A stretch of 64,000 bases of DNA from Actinomycetes bacterium. GTDB taxonomy: Bacteria > Actinomycetota > Acidimicrobiia > Acidimicrobiales > Ilumatobacteraceae. The translations under genes were made by a program, and so were the position numbers. Shown here piece after piece: positions 16,391 through 26,100 of this stretch. Below the pieces are notes generated by a model that saw nothing but the letters and a program-made list of their open reading frames with translations, had not been told where the DNA came from and made no database searches. Each line of letters starts with the position of its first letter. Positions within the stretch are counted from its first letter, which is position 1. The stretch is from contig JANYCT010000081.1 in the NCBI GenBank assembly GCA_025360105.1, positions 23,035 to 87,034 on the forward strand, read 5' to 3'.

Positions 16391-18421
16391 ATGAGGCGGA
16401 TATCTCAGAAGTGGGTGCAGTATCTCGCGCTGGTCATTGTCGCGGCCCTATGTGGTGCAGCCACGACCACGGTTGCGAGCGCCAGCGCCGCCTACCCGCC
16501 GTTCATTCCTCCCGACGCCGATTGGCTCACCACGGTCAACTATTACCGCGCGATGTCGAACCTGCCCCCTGTAGCCGAGGATCCCAACCTCTCTGTCGGC
16601 TCGTACAACCATTCGTGCTACATGCTGCAGAACGGCATCGCTCACGACGAAATCCCAGGTTTGCCCGGTTACACGCCCGAAGGTGACCTCGCCGGCAACA
16701 ACGGCAACGTCGCCGTGTCAAGCGTCTATGGCATCGAGGCCCGCCAGCACATCGAACTCTGGATGACTGGACCCTTTCACGCGATCGGCATTCTTCGACC
16801 GAACCTGACCACCGTTGGCTTCGGCAAGTGCGACAGCACCGCAACTGCGCCGTGGCGTTCGGGCGCGACGCTCGACATCCTTCGTGGTCTTGGCGGCACC
16901 GGCGTGCAAACCGAACCGATTCTGTTTCCTGGCAACGGCACTACCACCAACCTCGACAAGTTCATCACTGAGAGCCCCAATCCAATGACCTACTGCGGGT
17001 GGACGGGAACCGCTGGCCTTCCGATTCTGGCGCTCATGCCCGAAGCCCTCGGCGGCCCAGCGGCGGCGACCGTGACCGGCTCGTCGGGATCGCTCAACGT
17101 GTGCGTGCTCACCCAGTACAACACGAGTGGCGTCGCCTCGCAGATCCTCGCCGGCAACAACGCCGTGGTTGTCATTCCCCGCAATCAGCTGGCCTCTGAT
17201 ACGTACTCAGTGAGCGTTGGAACCCCGTTCCGCAACGTGAACTGGAGCTTCACGGTCGATCCCGCCGCCGCGACGGGCGTGCAGCCCGTGCCCACCACTA
17301 CGGCGCTCGGCAGTGGCGGTGCTCTGCAACCCATCACACCGACCCGCCTCGTGGACACCCGCGTGAACCTGGGTGCCTCCCGGCTCTATTCGGGCTATCT
17401 GCGCCGCATTCAGATTTCCGGACGCGGTGGTGTGCCGATCGGTGCACAGGCGATCAGCGCGAACTTCACGGTTGCGGGCAGCGACACGGCGGGGTTCCTG
17501 AGCGTGTGGAACTGCTCGGCGGATCGCCCGACTGTATCGACGCTGAACTACGGAGCCGGTGAAGTCGTGCCAAACGGTGCGAGCGTACCGCTCGATGCGA
17601 GCGGCGGGATGTGCGTGTTCTCGTCGGCATCGGCCGAGCTGATCGTCGATGTCAACGGCTACTACGACGCCAGCGCGTCGGGTCGGCTCGCCTCAGTCAC
17701 GCCCACCAGGCTCATGGATACGCGGATCCCGTTCGGTGCACGCGGCCGACTATCCGCGGGGTCAACCACGGCGCTGCAGGTCACCGGCGTTGCCGGAATC
17801 CCCACCGGTGCAAGCGCTGTCATGCTCAACGTCACGAGTATCTGGCCGGCTGATCCGGGCTATGTGACGGTGTACCCGTGTGACGCCCAGCGTCCGTTCG
17901 TCTCGAGCCTGAACCCGGTTCCTTACTCCGTGAAGCCGAACAACGTGGTGGCACCGGTGGCCAAGGACGGAACGGTGTGCATCTTCGTGTCTACCGATGT
18001 TGACCTGCTCGTCGATGTCACCGGCTACGTGAAGTCCACGGCGTCGCTGCAATACACCCCGAGTGCTCCGTTCCGGCTCATCGATACCCGTGACCGGTTC
18101 CGTACGGAGATGAACAACCGCCTGGGTGGCCAGCCACTCGTGGGCGGTCAGACCATGGTGATTCAGGTTGCCGGAACCCGAGGCATTGCCGCCAACGCGA
18201 AAGCCGTATCGGCGAACTTCACCGTCGTTGGTGGCGTTGTCCCAGGGTTCTTGACTGTGTGGCAGTGCGGTGCCCGTCCAACAACATCAAACGTGAACTT
18301 CGATGTCGGGATGGCGATCGCCAACGGCGCACAGATGCCGCTCTCTGCGTCGGGTCAGTTGTGTGTGTTCGCTTCGGCTTCGGCGCATGTGATCATTGAT
18401 GTGAACGGTTGGTGGAGTTAG
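16391..18421 (+). CDS. Secreted CAP-domain protein with three tandem C-terminal repeats
   Basis: A 676-residue exported protein. Residues 1-33 are a Sec signal peptide (basic start, hydrophobic core, ASA ending). Residues about 40-200 resemble a CAP/SCP-PR1 domain, with VNYYRAMSNLPPV, SCYMLQNGIAHD and HIELWMTGPFHAIGIL. From about residue 314 come three homologous units of about 121 residues. Each starts with P-x-R-L-x-D-T-R (Arg at about 319, 440 and 562) and ends with V-D-V-x-G-Y/W. These repeats are widespread in secreted actinobacterial proteins and probably mediate surface attachment or export. GAGGATGG precedes the ATG. Its end overlaps the convergent DUF2304 gene by 29 bases. Confidence 0.85.
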   Translation: MRRISQKWVQYLALVIVAALCGAATTTVASASAAYPPFIPPDADWLTTVNYYRAMSNLPPVAEDPNLSVGSYNHSCYMLQNGIAHDEIPGLPGYTPEGDLAGNNGNVAVSSVYGIEARQHIELWMTGPFHAIGILRPNLTTVGFGKCDSTATAPWRSGATLDILRGLGGTGVQTEPILFPGNGTTTNLDKFITESPNPMTYCGWTGTAGLPILALMPEALGGPAAATVTGSSGSLNVCVLTQYNTSGVASQILAGNNAVVVIPRNQLASDTYSVSVGTPFRNVNWSFTVDPAAATGVQPVPTTTALGSGGALQPITPTRLVDTRVNLGASRLYSGYLRRIQISGRGGVPIGAQAISANFTVAGSDTAGFLSVWNCSADRPTVSTLNYGAGEVVPNGASVPLDASGGMCVFSSASAELIVDVNGYYDASASGRLASVTPTRLMDTRIPFGARGRLSAGSTTALQVTGVAGIPTGASAVMLNVTSIWPADPGYVTVYPCDAQRPFVSSLNPVPYSVKPNNVVAPVAKDGTVCIFVSTDVDLLVDVTGYVKSTASLQYTPSAPFRLIDTRDRFRTEMNNRLGGQPLVGGQTMVIQVAGTRGIAANAKAVSANFTVVGGVVPGFLTVWQCGARPTTSNVNFDVGMAIANGAQMPLSASGQLCVFASASAHVIIDVNGWWS

Positions 18422-18779
18422 CGCCACCGTCGGCGTTGCCTTGCTCTAGCTCAGCCCGCAGCAGCGCGTTTGCCTCGGCGAGATCCTGCAGACCCTTTTG
18501 CAGACCCGAAACGCTGATCGACAGTTGAACGCAGATCGCCACCAGTAACACGACGGCAACCAGCAGAAACACCGCCGTGCCGGTCATCGAGAATTGCTGC
18601 GCGATTGGGTTGACGATGGGCGTCAGGAGCGACGATGCGATCACCGCCATGGAAATCGCGATCCAGCCCGTGCCGAAGCCGAACGAGAGTCGCCGCCGGT
18701 GCACCAGGGCAATCACTGCGCCGAGCATGCCGACCCCAAAGATCGCGATGACGATGCCTTGCTTCAGTGTTGCGCTCAT
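18393..18779 (-). CDS. DUF2304 family membrane protein
   Basis: A 128-residue protein with three hydrophobic segments (about residues 8-26, 36-58 and 66-88), followed by a short coiled-coil tail with SGLQKGLQDLAEANALLRAE. This layout is that of DUF2304, small membrane proteins that usually sit beside GT2 glycosyltransferases and may help position them at the membrane. The gene is convergent with the secreted repeat protein (29-base overlap). Start ATG 18779 is immediately followed by the first hydrophobic helix. Confidence 0.78.
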   Translation of the reverse strand: MSATLKQGIVIAIFGVGMLGAVIALVHRRRLSFGFGTGWIAISMAVIASSLLTPIVNPIAQQFSMTGTAVFLLVAVVLLVAICVQLSISVSGLQKGLQDLAEANALLRAELEQGNADGGANSTNRSHQ

Positions 18780-18854
18780 GTGGCTGATGGTAGTGCCGCA
18801 CTGAACCGCGCCAGAGGCAAACCCCCTGCTGCGTCATGCGGGTAACCTCCAACG

Positions 18855-19670
18855 ATGCCCACGTCGTTGTTCATTCCTCCTCCCCGCCAGGTCTATGACC
18901 GACTGGGCCGGGATCACTTCGGCGCCACGTCCTATGCGACCTACAACTATCTCGGTGGTGGGGTGATCGGCAAGGTCAAGACGCAGCACTTCGAGACGGC
19001 GCTCGGCTTGGCGCGCACGATGGGAGTGCGGGGCGACGTGGTTGATTTCGGCTGTGCGGACGGCGTGTTGCTCGCCTCACTCGACAATCTCTACGACAGC
19101 GTCGTCGCGGTCGACATCCGCCCCGACTTCATTGAGATCTGCGCGCAGGTCGTTGCCGATCTCGCGTTGTCGCGCACCACCACGCTGTGTACCGAGGGCC
19201 TCGACTGGGATCAAACGGTCGAGCGCATTGGCGCCGGCTCGAAGTCGGCGGTGTTCTTGCTCGAAACCCTCGAGCACATCGGCACGCGCGACGAGTTCTA
19301 CGAATCGAAGATCGCGTTTCTTCAGCAGGTGGCGCGGTTACTCGCGGCCGATGGTGTGATCATCGTGTCGGTGCCGAACATGGTCGGTCTGTCGTTGCTC
19401 GCGCAGCGGATGGTACTTGCCGCTACTCGCAAGTATCGCGAGCCACTGTCGATGGGTGAGCTTGCGCGCGGAGTCGTGCTGCGTGACGTTTCTACACTCG
19501 AGGCGAGATGGTCGAACGACGATCATCTCGGCTTCAACCATCGAGCGCTCGAAGTGGCGCTGCAGACATCGTTCGATGTGGTCCATCGCCGAAACATCGG
19601 GGTCAATGTCGTCTACGCGCTCCGGCCGCAGGTAGCTACAGCACCGAAGGGTCCGGCGCTTCAGGGTTGA
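18855..19670 (+). CDS. Class I SAM-dependent methyltransferase
   Basis: A 271-residue protein with a SAM-binding motif VVDFGCADGVLLASL near residue 61, the acidic VVAVDIRPDF that follows, and FLLETLEHIG at the motif II position. LLAADGVIIVSVPNMVGLSLL is motif III. This is the Methyltransf_23/ubiquinone-methylase-like group, often a sugar or lipid methylase in glycan loci. The gene closes the polysaccharide region, and its last 35 bases overlap the end of aceE on the other strand. The substrate is unknown. Confidence 0.85.
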   Translation: MPTSLFIPPPRQVYDRLGRDHFGATSYATYNYLGGGVIGKVKTQHFETALGLARTMGVRGDVVDFGCADGVLLASLDNLYDSVVAVDIRPDFIEICAQVVADLALSRTTTLCTEGLDWDQTVERIGAGSKSAVFLLETLEHIGTRDEFYESKIAFLQQVARLLAADGVIIVSVPNMVGLSLLAQRMVLAATRKYREPLSMGELARGVVLRDVSTLEARWSNDDHLGFNHRALEVALQTSFDVVHRRNIGVNVVYALRPQVATAPKGPALQG

Positions 19671-22347
19671 TGTCGTATCGATGGATCGCGCCCGCCACCA
19701 CGTCGGCTGACACGGCACCGGTCGCTGCCAATGCGGCGAGCGTTGCGACCACGACGTGGCCGGCGTCGACCTCGAAGTGATGACGCAGGGCTTCGCGGGT
19801 ATCGGAGCGACCCATGCCGTCGGTTCCGAGCGACACGAACTGACGGTCGGGCACGAACCGAGCAACCTGCTCGGGCACGATCTTCATGAAGTCGGTCGTG
19901 GCCACGATGGGACCGTTGGATTGGGCGAGCAGTGATGTCACGAGTGGAACGCGGGCAGCATCGTCCGGGTGCAGACGATTCCATCGCTCGGTTGCTAGTG
20001 CCTCTTCACGCAGCGACTTGTATGACGTGGCCGACCACAGTTCCGCTGCCACGCCGTAGTACGTGAGCAGGTCGGATGCTGCTTGGCGAACCGCTCCCTG
20101 GGCAGACCCTGAGAACAGCAACGTGGCGCGCAGCGCTGCCGGCGGCGCCTCCGCGAAGCGGTAGAGGCCTCGAACGATTTCCTCGTCGACGCCCTCGCGA
20201 GCAGGTGTTGCCGGCATGGGGTAGTTCTCGTTGTAGAGCGTGAGGTAATAGAACACGTCGTCGGGTTCGGTGCCGTACATGCGGTGGATACCAGCGCGCA
20301 CAATGGCGGCCACCTCGTACGCAAACGCTGGGTCGAATGCCTGACAGGCGGGCACGGTGCTGGCCAAGACGAGACTGTGTCCGTCCTGGTGCTGCAGCCC
20401 CTCGCCCATCAGCGTGGTGCGCCCGGCGGTGGCACCGAGCAGGAAACCCTTTGTGCGGGCATCGGCGGCCTGCCAGATCAGGTCGCCCACGCGCTGGAAG
20501 CCAAACATCGAATAGAAGGTGTCGAACGGCACCATCGGTACACCACGCGTGGCGTAGGCCGTGCCTGCAGCGATGAAGCTGGCGAGGGACCCTGCTTCGG
20601 TGATGCCCTCTTCCAAGATCTGACCGTCGCTGGACTCGGCATACGACATGAGCAAGTCGTGATCGACCGGCTGGTACTTCTGGCCCTGCGACGCGTAGAT
20701 CTTGAATTCGCGGAACAGTCCATCCATGCCAAACGTGCGAGCCTCGTCGGGCACGATGGGTACGATGCGCTCGCCGATTTTGGGGTCGCGTGCCAACGTG
20801 CGCAGCAGCCTCGTGAATCCCATTGTGGTGCTTACCGCCTGATCGCCCGACCCGGCACGAAGCTCGTCAAAGACCTCGTCGTCGGGCATCTCGATAGGGC
20901 GGCGGCTCCTGGTGACCCGCTTGGGAATGCTGCCACCGAGCGCACGGCGGCGCTCCATCATGTACTGGTATTCGATGCTGTCCTCTGCAGGGCGGTAGTA
21001 CGGCAATCCATCGTCGTCGAAGGCGCTGTCGGGGATCTCGTCGTGCAGGAACAGCCGGTCGCGCAGGTCGATCAGCTGTGCCTTGGTGAGCTTTTTGATC
21101 TGATGAGTGGCGTTGCGGCCCTCGACGCCCGGCCCGAGCGTCCAACCCTTGATGGTCTTGCACAGAATGACCGTGGGTGCTCCCGAACCGAGGTTGTCGA
21201 CGGCTGCCTTGTAGGCGGCATACAGCTTGCGGTAATCGTGGCCGCCACGCGGAAGATTGAGCAGCTCGTCATCGGAGAGATGCGAGACCATCTGGCGCAG
21301 GCGTGGGTCGGGACCGAAGAAGTTCTCGCGGATGTAGTTGCCATCCTCGACCGAGTAGCGCTGAAACTCGCCGTCGACGGTGGTGTTCATCTGTTCGAGG
21401 AGAACGCCGTCGGTGTCACGCGCAAGCAGGTCGTCCCACTTCGAGCCCCAGATGACCTTGATCACGTTCCAGCCGGCGCCACGGAACGTTGCTTCGAGTT
21501 CCTGGATGACCTTGCCGTTGCCGCGCACCGGCCCATCGAGGCGCTGCAGGTTGCAGTTGACCACGAAGATGAGGTTGTCGAGCTTCTCGCGGCTGGCCAA
21601 CGAGATCGAACCGAGGGTCTCGGGTTCGTCACATTCACCATCGCCGAGGAAGGCCCAGATGCGGCTCTGGCTGGTGTCGTCGAGACGACGGTTGTGGAGA
21701 TAGCGGTTGAACCGCGCTTGGTACAGCGCGGTGAGGGGGCCGAGTCCCATACTGACGGTGGGGTACTCCCAGAACTCGGGCATGAGACGGGGATGCGGAT
21801 AGCTGCTGAGGCCGCGTCCGTCGCGGCCGATCTCGCGACGGAAGTGGTCGAGGTCGTCCTCGGTGAAGCGACCCTCGAGGAAACCGCGCGCGTACACGCC
21901 CGGCGCAGCATGACCCTGGAAGTACACGTGGTCACCGGCAGTGCCGTCGTCTTTACCGCGAAAGAAGTGGTTGAAGCCGATCTCGTACAGGCTCGCGCTG
22001 CTCGCAAAGGTTGACAAATGTCCACCCACGCCCTCGGCAAAGGTGTTCGCGCGCACCACCATCATTGCTGCGTTCCAGCGGATGAAGGCCCGGACCCGCT
22101 GTTCGAGGTAGCTGTCGCCGGGGAACCAAGGTTCATTCTCGCGAGGAATGGTGTTCACGTAGGGAGTGCTCACCGTTGCCGGGAAACTCACTTGCGTGGC
22201 ACGGGCACGCTCGAGCAGTTTGCTGAGCAGGAAACGGGCCCGGGTCTTGCCGTGGATGTCGATGACAGCATCGAGGCTGTCAAGCCATTCCTGGGTTTCT
22301 CCGGGGTCGGTGTCGGGCAATTGGTTGACGAATCCGTCAAAGATCAT
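19636..22347 (-). CDS. aceE: Pyruvate dehydrogenase E1, homodimeric type
   Basis: A 903-residue thiamine-diphosphate enzyme of the homodimeric AceE family, which decarboxylates pyruvate and acetylates the lipoyl group of E2. Early landmarks are [22 protein letters not shown] and [19 protein letters not shown]. The ThDP/Mg motif is [10 protein letters not shown], continued by [20 protein letters not shown]. The second half has [18 protein letters not shown] and the phosphate-binding [11 protein letters not shown]. Length fits the family (about 890-930). ATG 22347 ([12 protein letters not shown]) is chosen over an upstream in-frame ATG. No E2 or E3 gene is adjacent; those lie about 14 kb away. 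Confidence 0.97.
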   Translation of the reverse strand: MIFDGFVNQLPDTDPGETQEWLDSLDAVIDIHGKTRARFLLSKLLERARATQVSFPATVSTPYVNTIPRENEPWFPGDSYLEQRVRAFIRWNAAMMVVRANTFAEGVGGHLSTFASSASLYEIGFNHFFRGKDDGTAGDHVYFQGHAAPGVYARGFLEGRFTEDDLDHFRREIGRDGRGLSSYPHPRLMPEFWEYPTVSMGLGPLTALYQARFNRYLHNRRLDDTSQSRIWAFLGDGECDEPETLGSISLASREKLDNLIFVVNCNLQRLDGPVRGNGKVIQELEATFRGAGWNVIKVIWGSKWDDLLARDTDGVLLEQMNTTVDGEFQRYSVEDGNYIRENFFGPDPRLRQMVSHLSDDELLNLPRGGHDYRKLYAAYKAAVDNLGSGAPTVILCKTIKGWTLGPGVEGRNATHQIKKLTKAQLIDLRDRLFLHDEIPDSAFDDDGLPYYRPAEDSIEYQYMMERRRALGGSIPKRVTRSRRPIEMPDDEVFDELRAGSGDQAVSTTMGFTRLLRTLARDPKIGERIVPIVPDEARTFGMDGLFREFKIYASQGQKYQPVDHDLLMSYAESSDGQILEEGITEAGSLASFIAAGTAYATRGVPMVPFDTFYSMFGFQRVGDLIWQAADARTKGFLLGATAGRTTLMGEGLQHQDGHSLVLASTVPACQAFDPAFAYEVAAIVRAGIHRMYGTEPDDVFYYLTLYNENYPMPATPAREGVDEEIVRGLYRFAEAPPAALRATLLFSGSAQGAVRQAASDLLTYYGVAAELWSATSYKSLREEALATERWNRLHPDDAARVPLVTSLLAQSNGPIVATTDFMKIVPEQVARFVPDRQFVSLGTDGMGRSDTREALRHHFEVDAGHVVVATLAALAATGAVSADVVAGAIHRYDINPEAPDPSVL

Positions 22348-22405
22348 GGGACACAGTGTGGCAGGGTTACCAGCCGGTAGGCGTTGGTGATGGCAAACTC
22401 CATCC

Positions 22406-22533
22406 GTGATTGAAGTCAAGCGTGATTGGGGTCAAGCGTGATTGGGGTCAAGCGTGATTGGGGTAGTGCGTGATTGGGGTAGTGCGTGATTGGGCTAGTG
22501 CGTGATTGGCGTAGAGCGTGATTGAGGTGTACA
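22406..22533 (+). repeat. 16-bp tandem repeat, eight units, last one is the rnhA start
   Basis: Eight consecutive 16-base units start at 22406, 22422, 22438, 22454, 22470, 22486, 22502 and 22518. Each begins GTGATTG; the commonest form is GTGATTGGGGTCAAGC or GTGATTGGGGTAGTGC. The eighth unit is GTGATTGAGGTGTACA, the first codons of rnhA. The repeats fill most of the 170 bases between the divergent aceE and rnhA starts and therefore multiply a GTG start codon seven times upstream of the real one. Confidence 0.95.
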
Positions 22534-22991
22534 CCGACGGCGCGTGCGCGGGAAATCCCGGTCCGGGTGGATGGGCGTGGGCCGTTGCGCCCGACGGGTC
22601 GCCGTGTGGTTCGGGTGGCGCTGCGCACACCACGAACCAACGCATGGAGGTGCAGGCCGTGCTTGAGGCGCTGCGCGCGCTCAATGGCGAGATCACGGTC
22701 GTGTCGGACTCGACCTATGTCGTGAACTGCTTCCGTGATCGTTGGTGGGCGAAGTGGGAGCGCAACGGCTGGCGCAATTCGCAAAAGCAGCCCGTGGCGA
22801 ACACCGACTTGTGGATCCCGTTGATCGAACAGGTGAAGTTGCGCCAACCCGTCTTTCGTTGGGTGAAGGGTCACAGCGGCAATCGAATGAACGACCTCGT
22901 CGATCAGCTCGCCGTCGCCGCAAGCAAAGGTCCATTCGGTGTCGCTTCGGTCGACGCCCCCGCAGCCGGTGACCCGCTCACGCTGTTCTAG
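22518..22991 (+). CDS. rnhA: Ribonuclease HI
   Basis: A 157-residue RNase HI that cleaves RNA in RNA-DNA hybrids. It begins MIEVYTDGACAGNPGPGGWA. The four metal-binding acidic residues are Asp7, Glu44 (NQRMEVQAV), Asp64 (VVSDSTYV) and Asp129 (DLVDQLA); His119 lies in WVKGHSGN. Length matches E. coli RNase HI (155). The start is GTG 22518, inside the last unit of a 16-bp tandem repeat array, so the usual upstream Shine-Dalgarno is replaced by repeat sequence with GGCGTAG. It converges with the hydrolase gene 15 bases beyond its stop. Confidence 0.96.
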   Translation: MIEVYTDGACAGNPGPGGWAWAVAPDGSPCGSGGAAHTTNQRMEVQAVLEALRALNGEITVVSDSTYVVNCFRDRWWAKWERNGWRNSQKQPVANTDLWIPLIEQVKLRQPVFRWVKGHSGNRMNDLVDQLAVAASKGPFGVASVDAPAAGDPLTLF

Positions 22992-23006
22992 GTTTGGCCG
23001 CTGCGC

Positions 23007-23954
23007 TCAGCCCTTGTCGATCCGTTGCAGCTGGGCCACAGTGGCGGCGACGATTTGTGTGTGAGCCTCGTCGCGGGTGATGGTGGCGGTGCCGTCGCCG
23101 TCTTGGCTGCCGTAGTCGCCGAAGTCGGCATGGTTCGCTCCATCGATCACCACGAAGCGCGTGTCGGGCGGGAGGTCGGTGCGCGACCGTTCGATCTTGG
23201 CCGGAGTGGCCAAGCCATCCTTGGCGCCCGATACGGACACCACATCGAGCCCGCCGACCGCCGAGATGTTGCTCGCCGGGAACGATGCCCACAACAGCAG
23301 TCCCGCGGTTTCGGAGCGGTTGTTGCGCGAGGCGAACCTGGCGGCCACGGTGCCACCCAGGGAGTGCCCGGCGATGACCCATTTGTCGATGCCGTCCTTC
23401 GCGCCGACCACGTCGCCCGCTGCTCCCGCTGCGAAGAAGGCAATGCCATACGGCAGCTTGATGATGACCACGGTGTAGCCGTCTTCGGCGATGGGCCGCA
23501 AAATGCGCGCATACGCACGCGGGTCCACTTTGGCGCCCGGATAGAAGACCAGTCCCACGCGATGTTGGTTCTTGGTCGGCTCCATGCGGATCTCGGTGGC
23601 CGACACGGACACGTTCACGGCGCTGCTGTCGGCGAGTGCATCGATCGCGCGTTGTTCAGCGGTGAGCGGTCGCGGGTACACGATCAGTCCGATGAGAATC
23701 GCCGTGCCGACCGCCAACCCGGAGCGCGAGATCCATGTCCGGCGAGGACTTCGTTCGGGTGGTGTGGAGAACACGGCCCATGCAGCCCAGCCCACCGACG
23801 CCAAGCCGACCACCACGAGCGTGATCAGATACGCCGGGTGCGAACCACGAATGCCGCTCCACGTGAAGAGCAACAGCCACAACACCACCAAGAATGTGGC
23901 GGTAGCGGCACCGAGGGGCCACCACCGTGGAGGGGTTCGTTCAGCGACGTCCAT
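23007..23954 (-). CDS. Membrane-anchored alpha/beta hydrolase
   Basis: A 315-residue protein. Three hydrophobic segments occupy the N-terminal third (about residues 15-33, 40-62 and 78-93). After about residue 130 follows an alpha/beta-hydrolase domain with the nucleophile elbow AGHSLGG (Ser198), an Asp candidate in SGAKDGLATP and a His candidate in DGANHADFGDYG. The order and spacing fit dienelactone-hydrolase-like carboxylesterases, with the active domain probably outside the membrane. It ends just before the convergent rnhA. The substrate is unknown. Confidence 0.8.
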   Translation of the reverse strand: MDVAERTPPRWWPLGAATATFLVVLWLLLFTWSGIRGSHPAYLITLVVVGLASVGWAAWAVFSTPPERSPRRTWISRSGLAVGTAILIGLIVYPRPLTAEQRAIDALADSSAVNVSVSATEIRMEPTKNQHRVGLVFYPGAKVDPRAYARILRPIAEDGYTVVIIKLPYGIAFFAAGAAGDVVGAKDGIDKWVIAGHSLGGTVAARFASRNNRSETAGLLLWASFPASNISAVGGLDVVSVSGAKDGLATPAKIERSRTDLPPDTRFVVIDGANHADFGDYGSQDGDGTATITRDEAHTQIVAATVAQLQRIDKG

Positions 23955-24041
23955 GGCGGCGATCTTGGCAGCTCTGCGAGCGACCGTAAACTCCTGCTAC
24001 GAGGTCGCCGTTTCCTCGGGAGCTGTTCAAAGGATCGCCAC

Positions 24042-25313
24042 ATGTTCGAAGACATTCCAGCCCTGCTCCCCGAACTGAGCGAGTTCTACGAAGACCTGCA
24101 CCAGCACCCCGAACTGTCTTTCGCTGAGGTGCGGACCTCGGCGATCATGGCGCAACGACTGAGCGATCTCGGCTACGAGGTCACCACTGGCGTCGGTCGT
24201 ACGGGCGTTGTGGCAACACTCCACAATGGTGAGGGGCACACGGTGCTGTTGCGTGCCGACATCGATGCGCTACCCGTGAAGGAGGTCACCGGGTTGCCCT
24301 ATGCCAGCACGGCAACGGGCCTCGATGCCGATGGCATGGAAGTCCCCGTGGCCCACGCGTGTGGGCATGACATGCACGCGACCTGGATGATCGGAGTTGC
24401 AACGCAACTCGCCAAACATCGTGATGCCTGGCAGGGCAAGGTCATCCTCGCGGTACAACCGGCCGAGGAGATCGGCGGCGGAGCGACGGCGATGATCGAC
24501 GACGGTTTGTTCGAACGCTTCGGCACCCCCGATGTGGCGTTGGGCCAACACGTGACGCCGGCCCCGGCGGGCTGGGTGTTGTTCAGGCCGGGTCCTGTCA
24601 TGACAGCCAGCGACGCGCTGAAGATCGTGCTGCACGGTCGTGGGGCGCACGGCTCCGCGCCGGAACAGTCGGTCGATCCTGTGGTCATGGCCGCGTCGAC
24701 GATCATGAAGTTGCAGACCGTCGTGTCGCGCAGCATCGCCGCGACCGACTCAGCAGTGGTCACCGTCGGAACCGTGCGGGTCGGCACAAAAGAAAACATC
24801 ATCTCCGATCGTGCCGAACTGACGCTTAGCGTGCGCACCTTCGATCCGTCGGTACGCGACAAGGTGCTCAGCGCGATCAGCCGGATCGCACACGGCGAGG
24901 CCCACTCGTGCGGAGCCGAGCAGCCCCCCGACATCACCACGCTCTACAGCTTTCCTGCGGTGACCAACGACGCTGCCACCACCAGCACGGTCGGCGCAGC
25001 CTTCGTGGAGCACTTCGGTGCCGATCGGGCCATGGAAGGTCCCGTTGCCACGGCCAGCGAGGATTTCGGTCTGTTCGGTTCGCGTGGCGGCTTCCCGTCG
25101 ATGTTCTGGTTCGTCGGTGGAGCCGATCCCGTTGCGTGGCAGCAGGCGTTCCTCGCCAACCGCATCAACGAAGACGTGCCGTTCAACCATTCGCCGAAGT
25201 ACGCGCCCATTCAAGATCCCACCATCTCCACGGGCATCGAGGCGATGCTCGTCGCGGCGATGTGCTGGCTGGGTCGCGAGCCGGAATCGTCATCTGCAGG
25301 AGCCGTTGCCTAG
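24042..25313 (+). CDS. M20-family amidohydrolase (N-acyl-amino-acid/hippurate type)
   Basis: A 423-residue metallo-amidohydrolase. LHQHPELSFAE is near residue 19, RADIDALPVKE near residue 71, and AHACGHDMHA (Cys107, His109) is the metal-binding signature of the M20D subgroup that hydrolyses N-acyl amino acids, hippurate or indole-amino acid conjugates. QPAEEIGGGATAMIDDGLF carries the catalytic Glu pair, and the dimerisation insert with GRGAHGSAPE follows. ATG 24042 is chosen from similarity to the family start and an AAGGA-type site upstream. It lies ten bases before the SDR gene, probably the same transcript. Confidence 0.9.
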   Translation: MFEDIPALLPELSEFYEDLHQHPELSFAEVRTSAIMAQRLSDLGYEVTTGVGRTGVVATLHNGEGHTVLLRADIDALPVKEVTGLPYASTATGLDADGMEVPVAHACGHDMHATWMIGVATQLAKHRDAWQGKVILAVQPAEEIGGGATAMIDDGLFERFGTPDVALGQHVTPAPAGWVLFRPGPVMTASDALKIVLHGRGAHGSAPEQSVDPVVMAASTIMKLQTVVSRSIAATDSAVVTVGTVRVGTKENIISDRAELTLSVRTFDPSVRDKVLSAISRIAHGEAHSCGAEQPPDITTLYSFPAVTNDAATTSTVGAAFVEHFGADRAMEGPVATASEDFGLFGSRGGFPSMFWFVGGADPVAWQQAFLANRINEDVPFNHSPKYAPIQDPTISTGIEAMLVAAMCWLGREPESSSAGAVA

Positions 25314-25323
25314 CCTGACGTCC

Positions 25324-26100
25324 ATGGATCTCAATGGTGTGAGCGCAATTGTCACGGGTGGAGCCTCCGGTATCGGGGCCGCCACCGCACGTCTTCTGGC
25401 CGCGAAAGGCGCAAAGGTGCTCGTTGCCGACCTGCAGGAAGATCGCGGGTCCGAACTTGCCACCGAGATCGGTGGTGCGTTCTGCAAGGTCGATGTCACC
25501 AAGACCGACGACATCATCAACGCCATCGAGATGGCCAAGAGCATGGGCCCGCTGCGCGTGCTCGTGAACTCGGCCGGTATCGGTTGGGCGCAGCGCACCA
25601 TCGGCAAAGACGGCAGCTACGACTCGGCCGCCAACCTCGATGCCTTCAAGAAGGTCATTGCGATCAACCTCATCGGCAGCTTCGACTGCATCCGCCTTGC
25701 CGCTACGGCGATGAGTCAGACCGAGCCGCTCGAGTACGGCGAGCGCGGTGCCATCGTGAACATCGCTTCCGTAGCGGCGTTCGATGGTCAGATCGGTCAG
25801 GCCAGTTACTCGGCCTCCAAGGGCGGTGTCGTCGGGATGACCCTGCCGATCGCTCGCGACCTGTCGGCATCCGGCATTCGCGTCAACACCGTTGCTCCCG
25901 GCCTGATCGACACACCCATCTACGGCCAGGGCGAGGGCAGTGAGGCATTCAAGGCGAACCTGGAAAAAGGCGTGCTGTTCCCGCATCGTCTCGGCGAGGG
26001 CACCGAGCTCGCCAGCATGGTGGTCGAGTGCATCACGAACAGCTATATGAACGCCGAGACCATTCGCGTCGATGGCGGCATCCGGATGCCACCGAAGTGA
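25324..26100 (+). CDS. SDR dehydrogenase, 3-hydroxyacyl-CoA dehydrogenase-like
   Basis: A 258-residue classical SDR. TGGASGIG at residues 11-18 binds the cofactor, NSAG at 82-85 is the structural motif, and the catalytic residues are Ser149, Tyr162 and Lys166. The N-terminal DLNGVSAIVTGGASG, the long insert before the catalytic region and the ending VDGGIRMPPK resemble 3-hydroxy-2-methylbutyryl-CoA/17beta-HSD10-type dehydrogenases, suggesting fatty or branched acyl-CoA beta-oxidation. The Asp of VADLQED favours NAD over NADP. Its stop overlaps the DUF427 start (GTGA). Confidence 0.9.
   Translation: MDLNGVSAIVTGGASGIGAATARLLAAKGAKVLVADLQEDRGSELATEIGGAFCKVDVTKTDDIINAIEMAKSMGPLRVLVNSAGIGWAQRTIGKDGSYDSAANLDAFKKVIAINLIGSFDCIRLAATAMSQTEPLEYGERGAIVNIASVAAFDGQIGQASYSASKGGVVGMTLPIARDLSASGIRVNTVAPGLIDTPIYGQGEGSEAFKANLEKGVLFPHRLGEGTELASMVVECITNSYMNAETIRVDGGIRMPPK

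Noticed and set aside
20284..22014. 576-codon plus-strand open frame opposite aceE
   Set aside because: It is a mirror of aceE caused by GC-rich codons; the minus strand has clear family motifs throughout.
22406..22533. CRISPR array
   Set aside because: Units are contiguous, 16 bases long with no unique spacers, and no cas genes are near.
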